Position numbers and translations under genes: made by a program. Positions 51,324 to 62,036 of a DNA stretch of 64,000 nt are shown here, piece after piece. Source of the stretch: Lachnospiraceae bacterium (GTDB lineage Bacteria; Bacillota; Clostridia; Lachnospirales; Lachnospiraceae); the NCBI GenBank assembly GCA_017408025.1, contig JAFQVJ010000068.1:43440-107439 (forward strand), in the 5' to 3' direction. Positions within the stretch are counted from its first letter, which is position 1; each line of letters begins with the position of its first letter. The notes under the pieces were generated by a model. That model did no database searches. It saw only the letters and a program-made list of their open reading frames with translations, and was not told the DNA's origin.

Positions 51324-54014
51324 CTATCCTTTATAACGGTTCTTGAGCTTTCCCTGAAGCTTATATAAAGTATTAAGTGCGTCAATCGGTGTCAGATTAC
51401 CTAAGTCAATTTCTTTTATTTCATCCAATATATCATCATCTGTAACTGTATCAAAAAGAGACATCTGAGCCAAATCCACCTCATCAAGCTTAACAGGTTT
51501 TTTCTTAGCATTAGATGTACCATTGCCAGAATACATGGCAATCTCCTTTGCTTTCTTGGATATATCTGCATCCATAAGCTCTAACACAAGCTCTTTAGCT
51601 CTATTTATAACAGAATCAGGAACACCTGCAAGCTTGGCAACCTGTATACCATAGCTCTTGTCTGCTCCACCCTTTATAATTTTTCTAAGGAACACAATGT
51701 CATCGCCCTGCTCCTTAACAGCTATACAGTAGTTATTAACTCCCGGCAAGGTTCCCTCAAGCTCTGTAAGCTCATGATAATGGGTTGCAAAAAGTGTCTT
51801 TGCTCCCAGAAGCTTTGTGTTGCATATATGTTCAACAACAGCCCACGCAATGCTAAGTCCATCAAATGTACTTGTTCCTCTACCTATCTCATCTAATATA
51901 AGAAGGCTGGAGGCTGTTGCATTTCTAAGAATATTGGCAACCTCAGTCATCTCAACCATAAATGTTGACTGACCAGAAGCAAGGTCATCAGATGCGCCAA
52001 CTCGGGTAAATATTCTATCGCACACACCTATATTAGCACTCTCTGCTGGCACAAAGCTCCCTATCTGTGCCATCAAGACGATAAGTGCAGTCTGCCTCAT
52101 ATACGTTGATTTACCAGCCATGTTAGGTCCCGTTATAATAGACACTCTGTTAGCTGAATTGTCAAGATATGTATCATTTGCAACGAACATATCATTTGGA
52201 ATCATTTTCTCAACTACAGGATGTCTGCCATTTTTTATGTTGATAACGCCTTTTTCGTTAATCTTTGGACAAACATAACCGTTTTTCTCAGCAACATAGG
52301 CAATGGATGTAAATACGTCAATCTTCGCAACTGCCTTAGCTGTATTCTGGATTCTTACAACATCTGCTGCAATATTATCCCTAAGCTCGGCAAATAAATT
52401 GTATTCAAGAGTAGCCAGTCTGTCCTCTGCACCGAGAATCATATCCTCAAGCTCTTTAAGCTTTGGGGTGATATATCGCTCTGCATTGGTAAGTGTCTGC
52501 TTTCTTGTGTAATCCTCAGGTATCTCAAAGCTGTCTCTATAGGTATTTGTAATCTCTATACAGTAACCAAACACCTTATTATACTTTATCTTAAGGCTTT
52601 TAACGCCTGTTCTTTCTCTCTCAAAGCTTTCAAGGTCAGCAATCCATTCCTTTCCCTTTGTCTTTGCCTCTCGAAGCTTGTCTACCTCATCATTAAAACC
52701 CTCTTTAATGATACCACCCTCTCTTATAGCTATAGGTGGTTCTTCTACTATGGCATTTTCAATAACAGATGCTATATCTGACAATCCATCCATTTCCTCA
52801 TTTATCTCGCCTAACAGGTCACCATTAAACTGACCTAAGATATTTTTAATATGAGGAAGCATCATAAGAGAATTCTTAAATGCTATCAAATCTCTAGGCC
52901 CTGCTGACTTATACGCTATTCTACCTATAAGCCTCTCAAGGTCATAGATTGGATTTAAGTATTCTCTTAGCTCATCTCTGTCAATAAGTGATGAATTAAG
53001 CTCCTTTATAGCCTTCTGTCTCTTCTCTATCTGTTCTTTTTCAAGCAAAGGTTGCTCTATATAATTTCTAAGAAGTCTTGCTCCCATGGCGGTCTTTGTC
53101 TTATCAAGAATCCAAAGAAGTGAACCACGCTTCTGCTTTTCTCTAAGCGTCTCTACAAGCTCAAGATTTCTTCTTGTAAATGTATCTATAATCATATACT
53201 TTCCTGTAGTATATGGGATAATCTTTGTAAGCTGTGTAAGTGATGTTTTCTGTGTCTCATAGAAATACTGCATTAAAGCACCTGCAGCAACTATGCCCAC
53301 AGGGTAATCACCTACTCCAAGAGCCTCCATGGATGCGACCTCGAAATGCTCTTTCAATATACGTCTGCACATATCGTCATCAAAGTAATATGGCTCCTGT
53401 GGAAATACTGATATTCCCATTCGCTCTTTAATATCCTCTACATCTATACCACTGACAAATAAAGGCTCGTTACATATTATCTCTGATGGTGTAAATTTGT
53501 TGATTTCATCCAGAAGCGTTCTAAGTGAATCCACCTCTGTCATATAGAAATCACCTGTAGATATATCGGCTGTTGCCACACCAAAGCCATTACCAATATA
53601 CACTATACACATAAGGTAGTTATTCTTTGATTCATCAAGAGCTGTCACATTCATGTTAGTTCCCGGTGTTACTATACGGACAACCTCTCGCTTTACAAGT
53701 CCTTTAGCCTGTTTAGGGTCTTCCACCTGCTCACCGATGGCTACCTTGTATCCCTTTGATACAAGCTTATTTAAGTACATTTCAACAGCATGATGAGGAA
53801 CGCCACACATAGGTGCGCGTTCCTCAAGTCCACATTCTTTTCCTGTTAATGTTATCTCTAGTTCCTTCGACACAAGCAATGCATCATCAAAGAACATCTC
53901 ATAAAAGTCACCAAGGCGGTAAAACAGTATGCAATCCTTGTATTGTTGTTTTGTCTCCACATATATCTTCATCATTGGAGATAATTTACTGATATCTACT
54001 TCCTTTAATGTCAC
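51324..54014 (-). CDS. mutS: DNA mismatch repair protein MutS
   Basis: Recognises mispairs and small loops. The mismatch-binding motif appears as YRLGDFYEMFFDDA (about residue 28), containing the conserved Phe-x-Glu type residues. The ATPase domain has the Walker A TGPNMAGKSTYMRQ (near residue 628) and LLILDEIGRGTSTFDG. The length is 896 residues. The start is GTG 54014, eight bases after GGAGG; a later ATG within SPMMKIY is possible but has no ribosome site. mutL follows after 27 bases. Confidence 0.96.
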   Translation of the reverse strand: MTLKEVDISKLSPMMKIYVETKQQYKDCILFYRLGDFYEMFFDDALLVSKELEITLTGKECGLEERAPMCGVPHHAVEMYLNKLVSKGYKVAIGEQVEDPKQAKGLVKREVVRIVTPGTNMNVTALDESKNNYLMCIVYIGNGFGVATADISTGDFYMTEVDSLRTLLDEINKFTPSEIICNEPLFVSGIDVEDIKERMGISVFPQEPYYFDDDMCRRILKEHFEVASMEALGVGDYPVGIVAAGALMQYFYETQKTSLTQLTKIIPYTTGKYMIIDTFTRRNLELVETLREKQKRGSLLWILDKTKTAMGARLLRNYIEQPLLEKEQIEKRQKAIKELNSSLIDRDELREYLNPIYDLERLIGRIAYKSAGPRDLIAFKNSLMMLPHIKNILGQFNGDLLGEINEEMDGLSDIASVIENAIVEEPPIAIREGGIIKEGFNDEVDKLREAKTKGKEWIADLESFERERTGVKSLKIKYNKVFGYCIEITNTYRDSFEIPEDYTRKQTLTNAERYITPKLKELEDMILGAEDRLATLEYNLFAELRDNIAADVVRIQNTAKAVAKIDVFTSIAYVAEKNGYVCPKINEKGVINIKNGRHPVVEKMIPNDMFVANDTYLDNSANRVSIITGPNMAGKSTYMRQTALIVLMAQIGSFVPAESANIGVCDRIFTRVGASDDLASGQSTFMVEMTEVANILRNATASSLLILDEIGRGTSTFDGLSIAWAVVEHICNTKLLGAKTLFATHYHELTELEGTLPGVNNYCIAVKEQGDDIVFLRKIIKGGADKSYGIQVAKLAGVPDSVINRAKELVLELMDADISKKAKEIAMYSGNGTSNAKKKPVKLDEVDLAQMSLFDTVTDDDILDEIKEIDLGNLTPIDALNTLYKLQGKLKNRYKG

Positions 54015-54052
54015 CGTCTGTGCCTCCTATTTATCTATGGTTATTTAACTAT

Positions 54053-55735
54053 CTATTCAGCAGCCTTCTTGCGATTATCTTTAAGCTCTCTATCGAACTT
54101 TTCAGCCAACGCAACCGCATCATCTATATTTTTACAGAAGTTAGCTTCACCAACCTCTTTAATAAATCCACTCTTCTCCATTACCACCATAGGCTGTTCA
54201 TTTACGTGGGAGAATATAAGATTTATCTTATTCTTTTTACATGTATCAATGATTCCGTCAAATGTGTGTATAGCTGTTGAGTCCATTGCATTTACACCTC
54301 TCATTCGAAGGATGATTGTATTGACAGAAACATTACTTACAATATATGACAATTTATCACAAGCTCCGAAGAATAAAGGTCCTGTAATCTCGAATACAAG
54401 AGTATCTTTTGGAAGCTCCATAAGATTATTTTCTTCACCTTCTGTATGATCAACGTATGTCCAACCCTTTATCTCTGTCACTTCTGACATTCTCTTTAAG
54501 AATAAAACACAAGCAAGGATAAGACCGATAACAATTGCATATACAAGATTTAACAATATTGTTGATAAAAATGTTACAACAAGTACAATGATATCACTCT
54601 TTGGAGATCTCTTTATTATATTAATAATGTTCTTGATACCGCTCATATTGTATGAAACAATGAAAAGAATTGCTCCAATAGTTGGCATCGGAATCATCTT
54701 GGCATATGGAATCAATACAAGTAACATTATAAGCAGCGCAATAGAATGAACAAAACAAGCAATAGGTGTTCTTGCACCATTTCTCGCATTCGCTGTAGTT
54801 CTCGCTACGGCACCTGTTCCCGGTATACCACCAAAAAGACCAGTAACGATAGCACCTACACCCTGTCCTATAAGCTCCATGTTTGAATTATGCTTGCTAC
54901 CAATCAATGCATCTGTAACTACAGCTGACAAAAGTGTAACAATGGCACTAAGTATAGCTATAGTGAAGGCTGTTGGTAAAAGCTCCTCTATCAATGCAAA
55001 TGACACATCTGGTACTGAAAGCTTAGGTAACTCACCTGAAAGCTTTGGATATAATTTTCCAATTGTATTAACTGAATCTATGTCACAAATCTTGACAATA
55101 GCTGATGCAATAACAACTACTACAAGATAGCTAGGAATAGTCTTATTAATCTTTGGCCATATAATAAGTATAACAAGGGATAAAACACCTATGCCAAGTG
55201 CCACTGGATTAAACGTCTCCACACATGAGAATAATGCTTTAAACTTATCGATAGTCTCAATAGTTGGTCCTGTATATCCTCTTGTATCAACACCTATAAA
55301 GGATGCAATCTGACCCACAAAAATCAGCACTGCAATACCAGCTGTAAATCCAAGTGTTATAGTATATGGGATATATTTTATGAGATTACCAAGTCTGAAA
55401 AATCCCATAATAACAAGAATTATACCTGCCATAATTGTAGCAACTATAAGTCCATCCATACCATACTGTGCCACAACACCTGCTATCATTGTTGAAAGAG
55501 CTGCTGTCGGTCCGGTAATCTGAACTCGGCTACCGCCTAAAAACGTCGTAACAATACTTGCTACAATGGCTGTATATATACCAAGCTGTGGTTCAACACC
55601 TGACGCCAATGCCAGAGCCATAGACAATGGCAATGCAATTATAGCTACAATTATTCCTGATATAAAATCCTTACCGAACTGTTCTTTTGTATAGTTCTTC
55701 ATAACGGAGAACAATTTTGGTTTTAACTTATCCAT
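54053..55735 (-). CDS. SulP family anion transporter with STAS domain
   Basis: Membrane transporter for sulfate, bicarbonate or related anions. About eleven hydrophobic segments (residues 20-425) are followed by a cytoplasmic STAS domain (about 435-545; INAMDSTAIHTFDGIIDTCK). Signatures include GIVVAIIALPLSMALALASG and the TGPTAALSTMIAGV loop. The anion cannot be told from sequence. GAGG with a seven-base gap sets ATG 55735. It stands between miaB and mutS, genes often adjacent in Clostridia, so it is probably an insertion into that cluster. Confidence 0.92.
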   Translation of the reverse strand: MDKLKPKLFSVMKNYTKEQFGKDFISGIIVAIIALPLSMALALASGVEPQLGIYTAIVASIVTTFLGGSRVQITGPTAALSTMIAGVVAQYGMDGLIVATIMAGIILVIMGFFRLGNLIKYIPYTITLGFTAGIAVLIFVGQIASFIGVDTRGYTGPTIETIDKFKALFSCVETFNPVALGIGVLSLVILIIWPKINKTIPSYLVVVVIASAIVKICDIDSVNTIGKLYPKLSGELPKLSVPDVSFALIEELLPTAFTIAILSAIVTLLSAVVTDALIGSKHNSNMELIGQGVGAIVTGLFGGIPGTGAVARTTANARNGARTPIACFVHSIALLIMLLVLIPYAKMIPMPTIGAILFIVSYNMSGIKNIINIIKRSPKSDIIVLVVTFLSTILLNLVYAIVIGLILACVLFLKRMSEVTEIKGWTYVDHTEGEENNLMELPKDTLVFEITGPLFFGACDKLSYIVSNVSVNTIILRMRGVNAMDSTAIHTFDGIIDTCKKNKINLIFSHVNEQPMVVMEKSGFIKEVGEANFCKNIDDAVALAEKFDRELKDNRKKAAE

Positions 55736-55885
55736 CTTCATTCCTCTTCTTTTGTATAAAAATTAATGGTTATCCAATAGTTCTGTTAAGACACTCTTTT
55801 CGCACCAAAACCGATTATACTACTTGTGAAAGATTTGTCAATTTGTATTTCATCTATTAGATAGACAGCAGTTGAAAAATAATCA

Positions 55886-57367
55886 CTATATTTCTCGCTG
55901 CTTTCCAATAAAATAGAATCCTTTTGCCTCCGTAAGCTCTACATCAACTATCTTTCCTATGAGAGATGAATCTCCTGGGAAATGAACAACCATACTAGAC
56001 TCAAGTCTACCTGTCACATAGCCTTCAAGCTGTGTATTAACATCCTCTACAAGAGCCTTCTTTACCTGTCCTTCAAATCTTGCTGTTCTCTCATTTGCTC
56101 CACTTTGAACCTCTGCCAGCAGTCTGTCAAATCTTTCCTTAACTACCTCCTCTGGTATCTGCTCTTCCATGGCAGCAGCAGGTGTTCCGCTTCTCTTCGA
56201 ATAGATAAATGTAAACGCTGAATCATACTTGACCTTACGCACTACATCCATTGTATCTTCAAAATCTTCTTCCGTCTCCCCAGGGAAACCCACAATAATA
56301 TCAGTTGAAAGAGATATATCTGGCATTGCCTTCTTGATTTTTTCAACAAGCTTAAGGTAATGCTCTTTGTCATAATGACGGTTCATTATCTTTAAAATAC
56401 GACTGCTTCCTGATTGTACCGGAAGGTGTAGCTGCCTACATATCTTTTTCGATGCTGCCATAACCTCTATAAGCTCATCTGATAAATCCTTTGGATGAGA
56501 TGTCATGAATCTGATTCGCTCAATTCCATCTATCTTTTCAACCTCTTTTAATAGCTGTGCAAATGTCATCGGATTTTCAAGATTCTTTCCATAAGAATTA
56601 ACATTCTGTCCAAGAAGCATTATCTCAACAACGCCGTCTTCTGCCAGTTTCTTTATCTCTGCTATAATATCCTCTGGTTCTCTGCTACGCTCTCTTCCCC
56701 TGACATAAGGGACTATACAGTAGCTACAGAAATTGTTACAGCCAAACATAATATTCACACCAGACTTGAAGCTGAACTTTCTCTCTATAGGCAATTCCTC
56801 AACAACTCTGTCTGTATCCTTCCAAATATCTATAATCATAGAGTTCTGTGATACCCTGTCATAAAGAAGTTCTGCAAACTTATATATATTGTGGGTTCCA
56901 AATACAAGATCTACAAAACGATAGCTCTTTTTTATTTTCTCTACTACATGTTCCTCCTGCATCATACAACCGCACATACATATCATCATATCAGGATTCT
57001 TTTTCTTGTAATTTGATAAAAGCCCAAGATGACCATATACCTTCAGATTGGCATTTTCTCTTACAGTACATGTGTTGTATATAACAAAATCTGCCTTTTC
57101 ACTTTCCGTAGTCTCATATCCTATAACCTTGAGAATTCCCTCAAGCTTTTCAGAATCTCTTGCGTTCATCTGACAACCAAATGTCTTTGTACAGGCATAT
57201 AGAGCTCTGCCAAGACGTTCCTTCACTCCAGCAACGTATTCCTTAAGCTTAGCCATGAAATAGTACTGTCTCTCAGGCTCATTGTCAGGCGCATCAAGAA
57301 TAGCTCCCGACGCTATAAGTTTTTCCATCTCCCTAATCTTTTCAATTATCTGGGCATTAGAATTCAT
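55886..57367 (-). CDS. miaB: tRNA-2-methylthio-N6-dimethylallyladenosine synthase
   Basis: Radical SAM enzyme adding a methylthio group to the MiaA product at A37. The N-terminal MTTase domain supplies three Cys of the auxiliary cluster (FGCQMNARDSEKL, NTCTVRENA, CGCMMQEE). The radical SAM cluster is in GCNNFCSYCIVPYVRGRERSR-type sequence (near residue 210), and a TRAM RNA-binding domain lies at the C-terminus (about 430-490). The length of 493 residues is normal, with a roughly 50-residue N-terminal extension. GGAG precedes the ATG by eight bases. Confidence 0.95.
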   Translation of the reverse strand: MNSNAQIIEKIREMEKLIASGAILDAPDNEPERQYYFMAKLKEYVAGVKERLGRALYACTKTFGCQMNARDSEKLEGILKVIGYETTESEKADFVIYNTCTVRENANLKVYGHLGLLSNYKKKNPDMMICMCGCMMQEEHVVEKIKKSYRFVDLVFGTHNIYKFAELLYDRVSQNSMIIDIWKDTDRVVEELPIERKFSFKSGVNIMFGCNNFCSYCIVPYVRGRERSREPEDIIAEIKKLAEDGVVEIMLLGQNVNSYGKNLENPMTFAQLLKEVEKIDGIERIRFMTSHPKDLSDELIEVMAASKKICRQLHLPVQSGSSRILKIMNRHYDKEHYLKLVEKIKKAMPDISLSTDIIVGFPGETEEDFEDTMDVVRKVKYDSAFTFIYSKRSGTPAAAMEEQIPEEVVKERFDRLLAEVQSGANERTARFEGQVKKALVEDVNTQLEGYVTGRLESSMVVHFPGDSSLIGKIVDVELTEAKGFYFIGKQREI

Positions 57368-57402
57368 AGTATAATCTCCAATCCATTTCTTGTATGCATT
57401 TA

Positions 57403-58644
57403 TTACCTAATCTGTCCACTTCCGTAGATAATGTACTTACTTGTTGTAAGCTCCTTAAGTCCCATAGGTCCTCTTGCGTGAAGCTTCTGTGTCGATATAC
57501 CTATCTCTGCTCCAAAGCCAAACTCAAAGCCGTCTGTGAATCTTGTTGAAGCATTTACATAAACACATGCAGCATCAATTTCATCAAGGAATTTATTCGC
57601 ATTGTCATAATCCTTCGTCACAATAGACTCACTGTGCTTCGTGTTGTGCCCGTTGATATGCTCTATAGCCTCATCAATACTCTTAACTGTCTTAACAGAG
57701 ATAATATAATCAAGATACTCTGTATAAAAATCTTCCTCTGTTGCCTCCTTCAAGCCAGGACATATCTTCCTTGCAGCTTCATCGGCTCTTATTTCAACAT
57801 TTTTTTCTTTAAGTGCTGCCACTGCAACAGGTAAAAACTTTTCTAAGATATTCTCATGAACAACAAGTGATTCACAGGCATTACATACACCTATTCTCTG
57901 TGTCTTTGCATTAATAAGTATATTTACTGCCATATCTATATCAGCTGTCTCATCTACATACACATGACAATTTCCTGTACCAGTTTCAATAACTGGTATT
58001 GTGGCATTTTCAACAGTAGCCTTAATAAGTCCTGCACTACCTCTTGGAATAAGAAGGTCTACATACCGGTTCATTTTCATAAACTTAGTTGTTGTCTCCC
58101 TGTCAGTTGACTCTATAAGCTGCACTGCATCAGCTGTCACACCTGCGTTCGCCACAGTATTTCTTATGACCTCTACAATCTTTTTATTAGAGTTAATGGC
58201 ATCACTGCCACCCTTTAATATAACAGCATTTCCAGTCTTAAAGCACAGACCGAATGCATCTGATGTAACGTTTGGTCTGGCCTCATAGATAATACCGATA
58301 ACACCCATAGGTACGCGACGTTTTCCAACAATCATACCATTTGGTCTCTTTGACATGTCTGTAACCTCACCGATTGGGTCTGGAAGGTCTGCAACCTGTC
58401 TAAGTCCCAATGCCATATCCTCAATTCTTGCCTTTGTAAGCATAAGTCTATCAATAAGTCCCTGTGGCATATCGTTTGCCTTGCCATTTTCAACATCAAT
58501 TGCATTGGCTGCAATAATATCATCTGCATTTGCCACAAGAGCGTCAGCCACCTTTATAAGTACACTATTCTTTTCGCCTGTACTTAGTCTTCCAAGCACC
58601 ATTTTAGCTGTACAGGCATTTTTACACAATAATTCTAAATCCAT
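57403..58644 (-). CDS. proA: Gamma-glutamyl phosphate reductase
   Basis: NADPH-dependent reduction of glutamyl-5-phosphate to the semialdehyde, second step of proline synthesis. Aldehyde-dehydrogenase-type fold with [20 protein letters not shown] (about residue 112), the catalytic Cys in [12 protein letters not shown], and the C-terminal [20 protein letters not shown]. The 413-residue length is typical. GGAG seven bases away favours ATG 58644. The partner proB is 900 bases upstream, separated by ynzC-like and folate genes. Confidence 0.95.
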   Translation of the reverse strand: MDLELLCKNACTAKMVLGRLSTGEKNSVLIKVADALVANADDIIAANAIDVENGKANDMPQGLIDRLMLTKARIEDMALGLRQVADLPDPIGEVTDMSKRPNGMIVGKRRVPMGVIGIIYEARPNVTSDAFGLCFKTGNAVILKGGSDAINSNKKIVEVIRNTVANAGVTADAVQLIESTDRETTTKFMKMNRYVDLLIPRGSAGLIKATVENATIPVIETGTGNCHVYVDETADIDMAVNILINAKTQRIGVCNACESLVVHENILEKFLPVAVAALKEKNVEIRADEAARKICPGLKEATEEDFYTEYLDYIISVKTVKSIDEAIEHINGHNTKHSESIVTKDYDNANKFLDEIDAACVYVNASTRFTDGFEFGFGAEIGISTQKLHARGPMGLKELTTSKYIIYGSGQIR

Positions 58645-58655
58645 CTTCATTACTC

Positions 58656-59249
58656 CTATCTATAAATATTCTTCTGTGTCACTATTACATCTGGCTTAAC
58701 ATCATGTTCTTCTTTATCATCAATAGCTTCAACCTTCTGCTCATCATAGGCTAGCCCAATCCTGCATACAAAATTATGGCTGTTAAGATACTTATCATAA
58801 AAGCCACCACCATATCCAACGCGATTTCTTTCACCGTCAAAAGCCACCATAGGCATAATCATTAATGCTGTGTCTGTGTCTCCATCAGCAGTCGGCAAAT
58901 CCTGTTTAGGCTCGCATATACCGTTGTACCCTTTTTCAAGGTCATCACGTAAAGAGGAAATGTAATGAAATTTCATGTATTTTGAAGCATTTTCATCTGT
59001 ACCCACCTCATGACTGTACACCCTTGGTAATGCTACTTTCTTTCCTGCTTTCAGTGCATCCTCAATTATCCCATCTGTCTTAACTTCTTTATTGTAATCT
59101 GCATATATAAACACTATATCCGCGTTTTTATATTCATCAAGAGCCATTACCTTATATCCTATAATATCTCCTGCAAAATCTATCATCACAGTTTCTGTCT
59201 CATGCTTGAATATGCTTACTTGTCTCCTGATATCGTTCTTACTTGCCAT
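58656..59249 (-). CDS. 5-Formyltetrahydrofolate cyclo-ligase
   Basis: ATP-driven return of 5-formyl-THF to methenyl-THF. The N-terminal basic [16 protein letters not shown] and the C-terminal [13 protein letters not shown] followed by RIGLAYDEQ are the substrate and ATP-binding motifs. The 197-residue length fits. ATG 59249 has GGATGG eight bases upstream. It lies 11 bases before proA and may share its transcript; the pathways are not obviously linked. Confidence 0.9.
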   Translation of the reverse strand: MASKNDIRRQVSIFKHETETVMIDFAGDIIGYKVMALDEYKNADIVFIYADYNKEVKTDGIIEDALKAGKKVALPRVYSHEVGTDENASKYMKFHYISSLRDDLEKGYNGICEPKQDLPTADGDTDTALMIMPMVAFDGERNRVGYGGGFYDKYLNSHNFVCRIGLAYDEQKVEAIDDKEEHDVKPDVIVTQKNIYR

Positions 59250-59290
59250 AATAATTTCCATCCCTTTCCATAAACAAGTATTGATGAAAC

Positions 59291-59506
59291 CTATTTATTC
59301 TTTGGTTTATATCTGTCCTTGACATTTTCTATAGTTCCATCCGGATGCTGTATCTTCATACTGTCAAGATTTCCTCTCAAATTGTTGTGAAACGCCTGAA
59401 CATAAGCCTTTCTAAGCTCCGCCTGTTCAACCTTTTCCTCCTCTGTCAATCCTACCGACTTTGACTTTCTATACAATTCGTTAATTCTATCAATCTTTAA
59501 ATCCAT
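59291..59506 (-). CDS. DUF896 (YnzC-like) small protein
   Basis: A 71-residue protein with the UPF0291 pattern: INELYRKSKSVGLTEEEKVEQ, then RKAYVQAFHNNLRGNLD and a C-terminal HPDGTIENVK. It is predicted to be a short helical hairpin with a flexible tail. In B. subtilis the homologue ynzC lies in the SOS operon with yneA, but here it lies between proB and the folate gene, without a LexA box, so its control differs. Confidence 0.92.
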   Translation of the reverse strand: MDLKIDRINELYRKSKSVGLTEEEKVEQAELRKAYVQAFHNNLRGNLDSMKIQHPDGTIENVKDRYKPKNK

Positions 59507-59541
59507 ATCTTATTCCTCTCTATATAAACCAAATATATATC

Positions 59542-60378
59542 TTATTTTATTTCTTCAATAAGATCAAATTTTTCATTTTTATTTGCAACAAACAGAGTTC
59601 CCACATTCTTACCCTGAATAATATCATTTATAATATTCACATCTTCTGCATTAGCTATAACCATATCTGCACCTGAATATGTAGCTATCTTGGCAGCTGT
59701 AAGCTTGGCTGACATTCCACCAGTACCCACACTACTTCCACTTGTAGATTTGCCCATTGCCAGATATTTGTCATCCAATTCCTCAACAATGTCAACAAAC
59801 TGTGCATCTTTGTTGATATTTGGATCATCTGTATACAAACCATCTATATCAGACATCAATATCAGCAAATCAGCATCTGTAAGTGATGTAACAATTGCCG
59901 AAAGTCTGTCATTATCACCAAACTGAATTTCATATGTAGATATAGTATCATTTTCATTTACTATAGGGATAACTCCAAGCTTTAGCAACTCGTGGAATGT
60001 ATTTGTTGCATTTGTCTTATTTTCTTCCCACATCATAGTAATCTTTGTCATAAGAATCTGTGCCACAGACTGATTGTACTCACTGAAAAGCTTCTGATAT
60101 GTCATCATAAGCTGTGCCTGTCCTACAGCAGCACATGCCTGCTTTTCAGCCAGTGTAAGTTCCTTGCCTGACAGTCCCAGTTTTTTTCTTCCAACAGCAA
60201 TAGCACCTGATGATACAAGTATTACCTCCTTACCCATTCCACATAGATTTGTAAGCACACGAACAAGCTTCTCCAGCTTCTCAAGATTTAAAAAACCTGT
60301 CTCTTTATGTGTGAGTGATGACGAACCTATCTTCACAACGATTCTCTTTTTATTCTTAAGTTCTTCTCTATAATTCAT
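59542..60378 (-). CDS. proB: Glutamate 5-kinase without PUA domain
   Basis: Phosphorylates glutamate in the first, feedback-controlled step of proline synthesis. The amino-acid kinase fold shows VVKIGSSSLTH (about residue 14), VSSGAIAVGRKKLGL, NENDTIS and GTGGMSAKLTAAKIA. At 278 residues it lacks the C-terminal PUA domain of E. coli ProB, as in many Firmicutes. GGAGG lies at the end of the upstream FAD protein gene, and the two overlap by four bases (ATGA). Confidence 0.95.
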   Translation of the reverse strand: MNYREELKNKKRIVVKIGSSSLTHKETGFLNLEKLEKLVRVLTNLCGMGKEVILVSSGAIAVGRKKLGLSGKELTLAEKQACAAVGQAQLMMTYQKLFSEYNQSVAQILMTKITMMWEENKTNATNTFHELLKLGVIPIVNENDTISTYEIQFGDNDRLSAIVTSLTDADLLILMSDIDGLYTDDPNINKDAQFVDIVEELDDKYLAMGKSTSGSSVGTGGMSAKLTAAKIATYSGADMVIANAEDVNIINDIIQGKNVGTLFVANKNEKFDLIEEIK

Positions 60379-62009
60379 TTCTCTTCCTCCTGATAAAAGG
60401 CTTCTGCGATTGCCTCATATACTTTTATACCATCCATAGCCGCAGATGTTATACCACCTGCATAACCAGCTCCCTCACCACATGGATATATTCCTTTTAT
60501 GTTTGCTTGTAGCAATTCGTCTCTACATATTCTTATGGGAGAAGATGTTCTGCTCTCAACACCCAGCATCAATGCATCTTGTCTGTTGAAGCCCTTTATA
60601 TTCTTCCCAAATGACTCAATACATTCCTTCAAAGCATGGCATATTTCATCAGGTAAGACACGGTTTAAATCAGCAAAAGTAACATTCCCCTTTGTAACTG
60701 GTGTTATTTCTCCGTACTGTTCCGATACTCTGCCTTCTTTAAAATCTCCAAATAATTGAACAGGTATTTTTCCTTTTCCCTCTCTGTATGCAGCCATTTC
60801 TAGCTTTCGCTGGAACTCTATTCCTGCTAAGACATCATCTGTTTCAAAATCTTCAGGCGTAACAGACACTATAATAGCACTGTTGGCATTTTTGCCATCA
60901 CGTTTACTGTAGCTCATACCATTTACCGCCAGCATTTCCTGCTCTGAAGATGCATTTACGACATAACCTCCAGGACACATACAAAACGAATAAACGCCGC
61001 GCCCATTAGAAGCCTGCGCAGTCAGCTTATAATCCGCTGCACCCAGTATTCCTTCCACACTGTCCTCATGCTTCATCCCATACATAGCCATATCTATCTG
61101 CTCCTGGGGGTGTTCCATTCTTACTCCAACAGCAAAGGCTTTAGGCTCCATATGAAGTTCTTTTTCCTTTAGCAATGCAAATGTATCTCTTGCACTATGT
61201 CCAAGAGCAAGAACAAGTGTATCTGTCTCTATCACCTCTTCATTGTTTATGACTATAGCTTTAACACTGCCATCAGATATATTTATATCTGTAAGCTTTG
61301 AATTAAATCTCACATCTCCGCCATTGTCAATTATAGCATTACGCATGTTTTTTACAACCTTAGCAAGCACATCTGTTCCAATATGCGGTTTGTTTACAAA
61401 ACGAATATTTTCTGGTGCACCAAACTTCACAAAAGTATCAAGAACAAGCCTGTTTCTTCCAGATTTATCCTTAACCATAGTGTTCAGCTTTCCATCTGAA
61501 AATGTTCCTGCTCCGCCTTCGCCAAACTGTACGTTTGATTCTGTATTAAGCTCACCAGTCTTCCAAAAATGCTCAACATCCTCTGTGCGTTCTTCAACTG
61601 ACTTTCCCCGCTCAATAACTATGGGTTTATAACCATTTATGGCTAAGAAATATCCACAGAATAATCCCGCTGGTCCCATACCAACAACAATCGGTCGCTT
61701 TGCATTGTATGTACTCATACAATTGTCTGCATATTTTTCTTTGAAAGAATATGTTTCTTTATTACAAAGCGAAATATTCCCCTTTATAATACCTTTTTTC
61801 ACCTTCATATCATCCTTCAACTGCACATCCACAGTATACACATGATATATATCATGCTTTTCTCTTGCATCTATAGATTTTCTGATTATCTCAAAGGATG
61901 AAATATCTGCTAAAGAGATTTTTAATAATTTCGATATTTTATTTTTCAATATGTCATATTCTTCTTTTTGCTTATAATATGGCACCTTTATCTGATTTAT
62001 GCGAATCAT
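60375..62009 (-). CDS. FAD-dependent dehydrogenase (COG2509-like)
   Basis: A 544-residue flavoprotein of unknown substrate. A roughly 90-residue N-terminal extension precedes the FAD-binding GMGPAGLFCGYFLAINGYKP (about residue 110), and FGEGGAGTFSDGKLNT follows. The C-terminal half has YPCGEGAGYAGGITSAAMDG, the second FAD-contact motif. The family is widespread in Clostridia and uncharacterised. A four-base overlap with proB suggests one transcript; a metabolic link to proline is speculation. Confidence 0.87.
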   Translation of the reverse strand: MIRINQIKVPYYKQKEEYDILKNKISKLLKISLADISSFEIIRKSIDAREKHDIYHVYTVDVQLKDDMKVKKGIIKGNISLCNKETYSFKEKYADNCMSTYNAKRPIVVGMGPAGLFCGYFLAINGYKPIVIERGKSVEERTEDVEHFWKTGELNTESNVQFGEGGAGTFSDGKLNTMVKDKSGRNRLVLDTFVKFGAPENIRFVNKPHIGTDVLAKVVKNMRNAIIDNGGDVRFNSKLTDINISDGSVKAIVINNEEVIETDTLVLALGHSARDTFALLKEKELHMEPKAFAVGVRMEHPQEQIDMAMYGMKHEDSVEGILGAADYKLTAQASNGRGVYSFCMCPGGYVVNASSEQEMLAVNGMSYSKRDGKNANSAIIVSVTPEDFETDDVLAGIEFQRKLEMAAYREGKGKIPVQLFGDFKEGRVSEQYGEITPVTKGNVTFADLNRVLPDEICHALKECIESFGKNIKGFNRQDALMLGVESRTSSPIRICRDELLQANIKGIYPCGEGAGYAGGITSAAMDGIKVYEAIAEAFYQEEEK

Positions 62010-62036
62010 CCTATTTTTTCCTTCCCATCCAGGATT

